A stretch of DNA of 22,277 nucleotides from Lewinellaceae bacterium (GTDB lineage Bacteria; Bacteroidota; Bacteroidia; Chitinophagales; Saprospiraceae): NCBI GenBank assembly GCA_020636045.1, contig JACJYP010000023.1:1-22277 (forward strand), given 5' to 3'. Every line of letters begins with the position of its first letter. Position 1 is the stretch's first letter. The position numbers and the translations under genes are program-made. Below the pieces are notes generated by a model. The model worked only from the letters and a program-made list of their open reading frames with translations. It was not told the DNA's origin and made no database searches. Positions 22,181-22,277 of the stretch are shown here, piece after piece.

Positions 22181-22277
22181 TCTTGACAACGAACCTTGTT
22201 GTAACGACACAAAGAGCGTTCGTCTTGACAATCAACCTTGTTGCAACAACACAAAGGACGTTTGTCTTGACAATGAA
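22181..22277. repeat. 42-bp tandem repeats at the right edge
   Basis: Units begin at 22181, 22223 and 22265, each with TCTTGACAA, so the period is exactly 42 bp; the third is cut by the window edge. The two full units differ at scattered bases. Each contains TTGTC-TT-GACAA across the unit boundary and a GTTG-centred palindrome, perfect in the second copy (TTGTTGCAACAA, 22229 region onward). The array starts 23 nt after the GH127 stop codon. Confidence 0.8.

Noticed and set aside
22181..22277. CRISPR array at the right edge
   Set aside because: The whole 42-bp unit repeats, with no variable spacers between constant repeats, and no cas gene is in view.

Overview
The window looks like a chromosomal segment of a fairly GC-rich member of the Bacteroidota, probably close to the Saprospiria or Chitinophagia. 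Three things point there: a T9SS-type C-terminal sorting domain on a secreted protein, -7 boxes of the Bacteroidota form TAnnTTTG (a full TTTG-N20-TACTTTTG promoter lies upstream of panD), and start codons mostly without a clear Shine-Dalgarno. The lineage below phylum is an inference from gene style only.

Layout. A minus-strand gene leaves the window at the left edge; only its signal peptide start is visible (1-53). Next come a secreted PIG-L family deacetylase (428-2935) and, 10 bp behind it, a SWIM zinc-finger protein (2946-4229), then a DadA-like FAD oxidoreductase (4327-5628). A strikingly AT-rich minus-strand lipoprotein gene (5725-6279) lies between two copies of a 12-bp direct repeat and looks like an insertion. 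panD (6519-6881, minus) and a SIMPL-domain secreted protein (7102-8085) are divergent. They are followed by asnS (8200-9645), an RsbW-like ATP-binding protein (10022-10429), a strong terminator, ybeY (10503-10955) and a DUF1963/YwqG protein (11091-11882). The last of these meets a HAD phosphatase (11883-12518, minus) stop codon to stop codon. Then come a 2-oxoacid dehydrogenase E2 (12687-14000) with a strong terminator, an HhH protein (14178-14948), a 584-bp repeat-filled spacer, a small membrane-anchored protein (15533-15967), a large Asp-box/T9SS protein (16207-19026), a uracil-DNA glycosylase-like protein (19033-19602, minus) and a GH127 beta-L-arabinofuranosidase (19704-22157). The window ends in 42-bp tandem repeats.

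How the genes relate. These are mostly single-gene units: housekeeping functions (asnS, panD, ybeY, E2) mixed with secreted or envelope proteins (PIG-L, SIMPL, Asp-box protein, GH127). I see no phage, CRISPR array, transposase, tRNA or rRNA, and no gene set that forms an obvious new multi-gene system.

The unusual content is between the genes. At least four unrelated repeat families fill the spacers: GGCAGT-type repeats placed directly behind stop codons, nested CCAACGTGGACGTTGG palindromes, a symmetric 151-bp element built from four hairpin units, and the 42-bp tandem repeats at the right edge. The SWIM protein resembles a member of a known multi-gene AAA/vWA neighbourhood but stands here without its partners.
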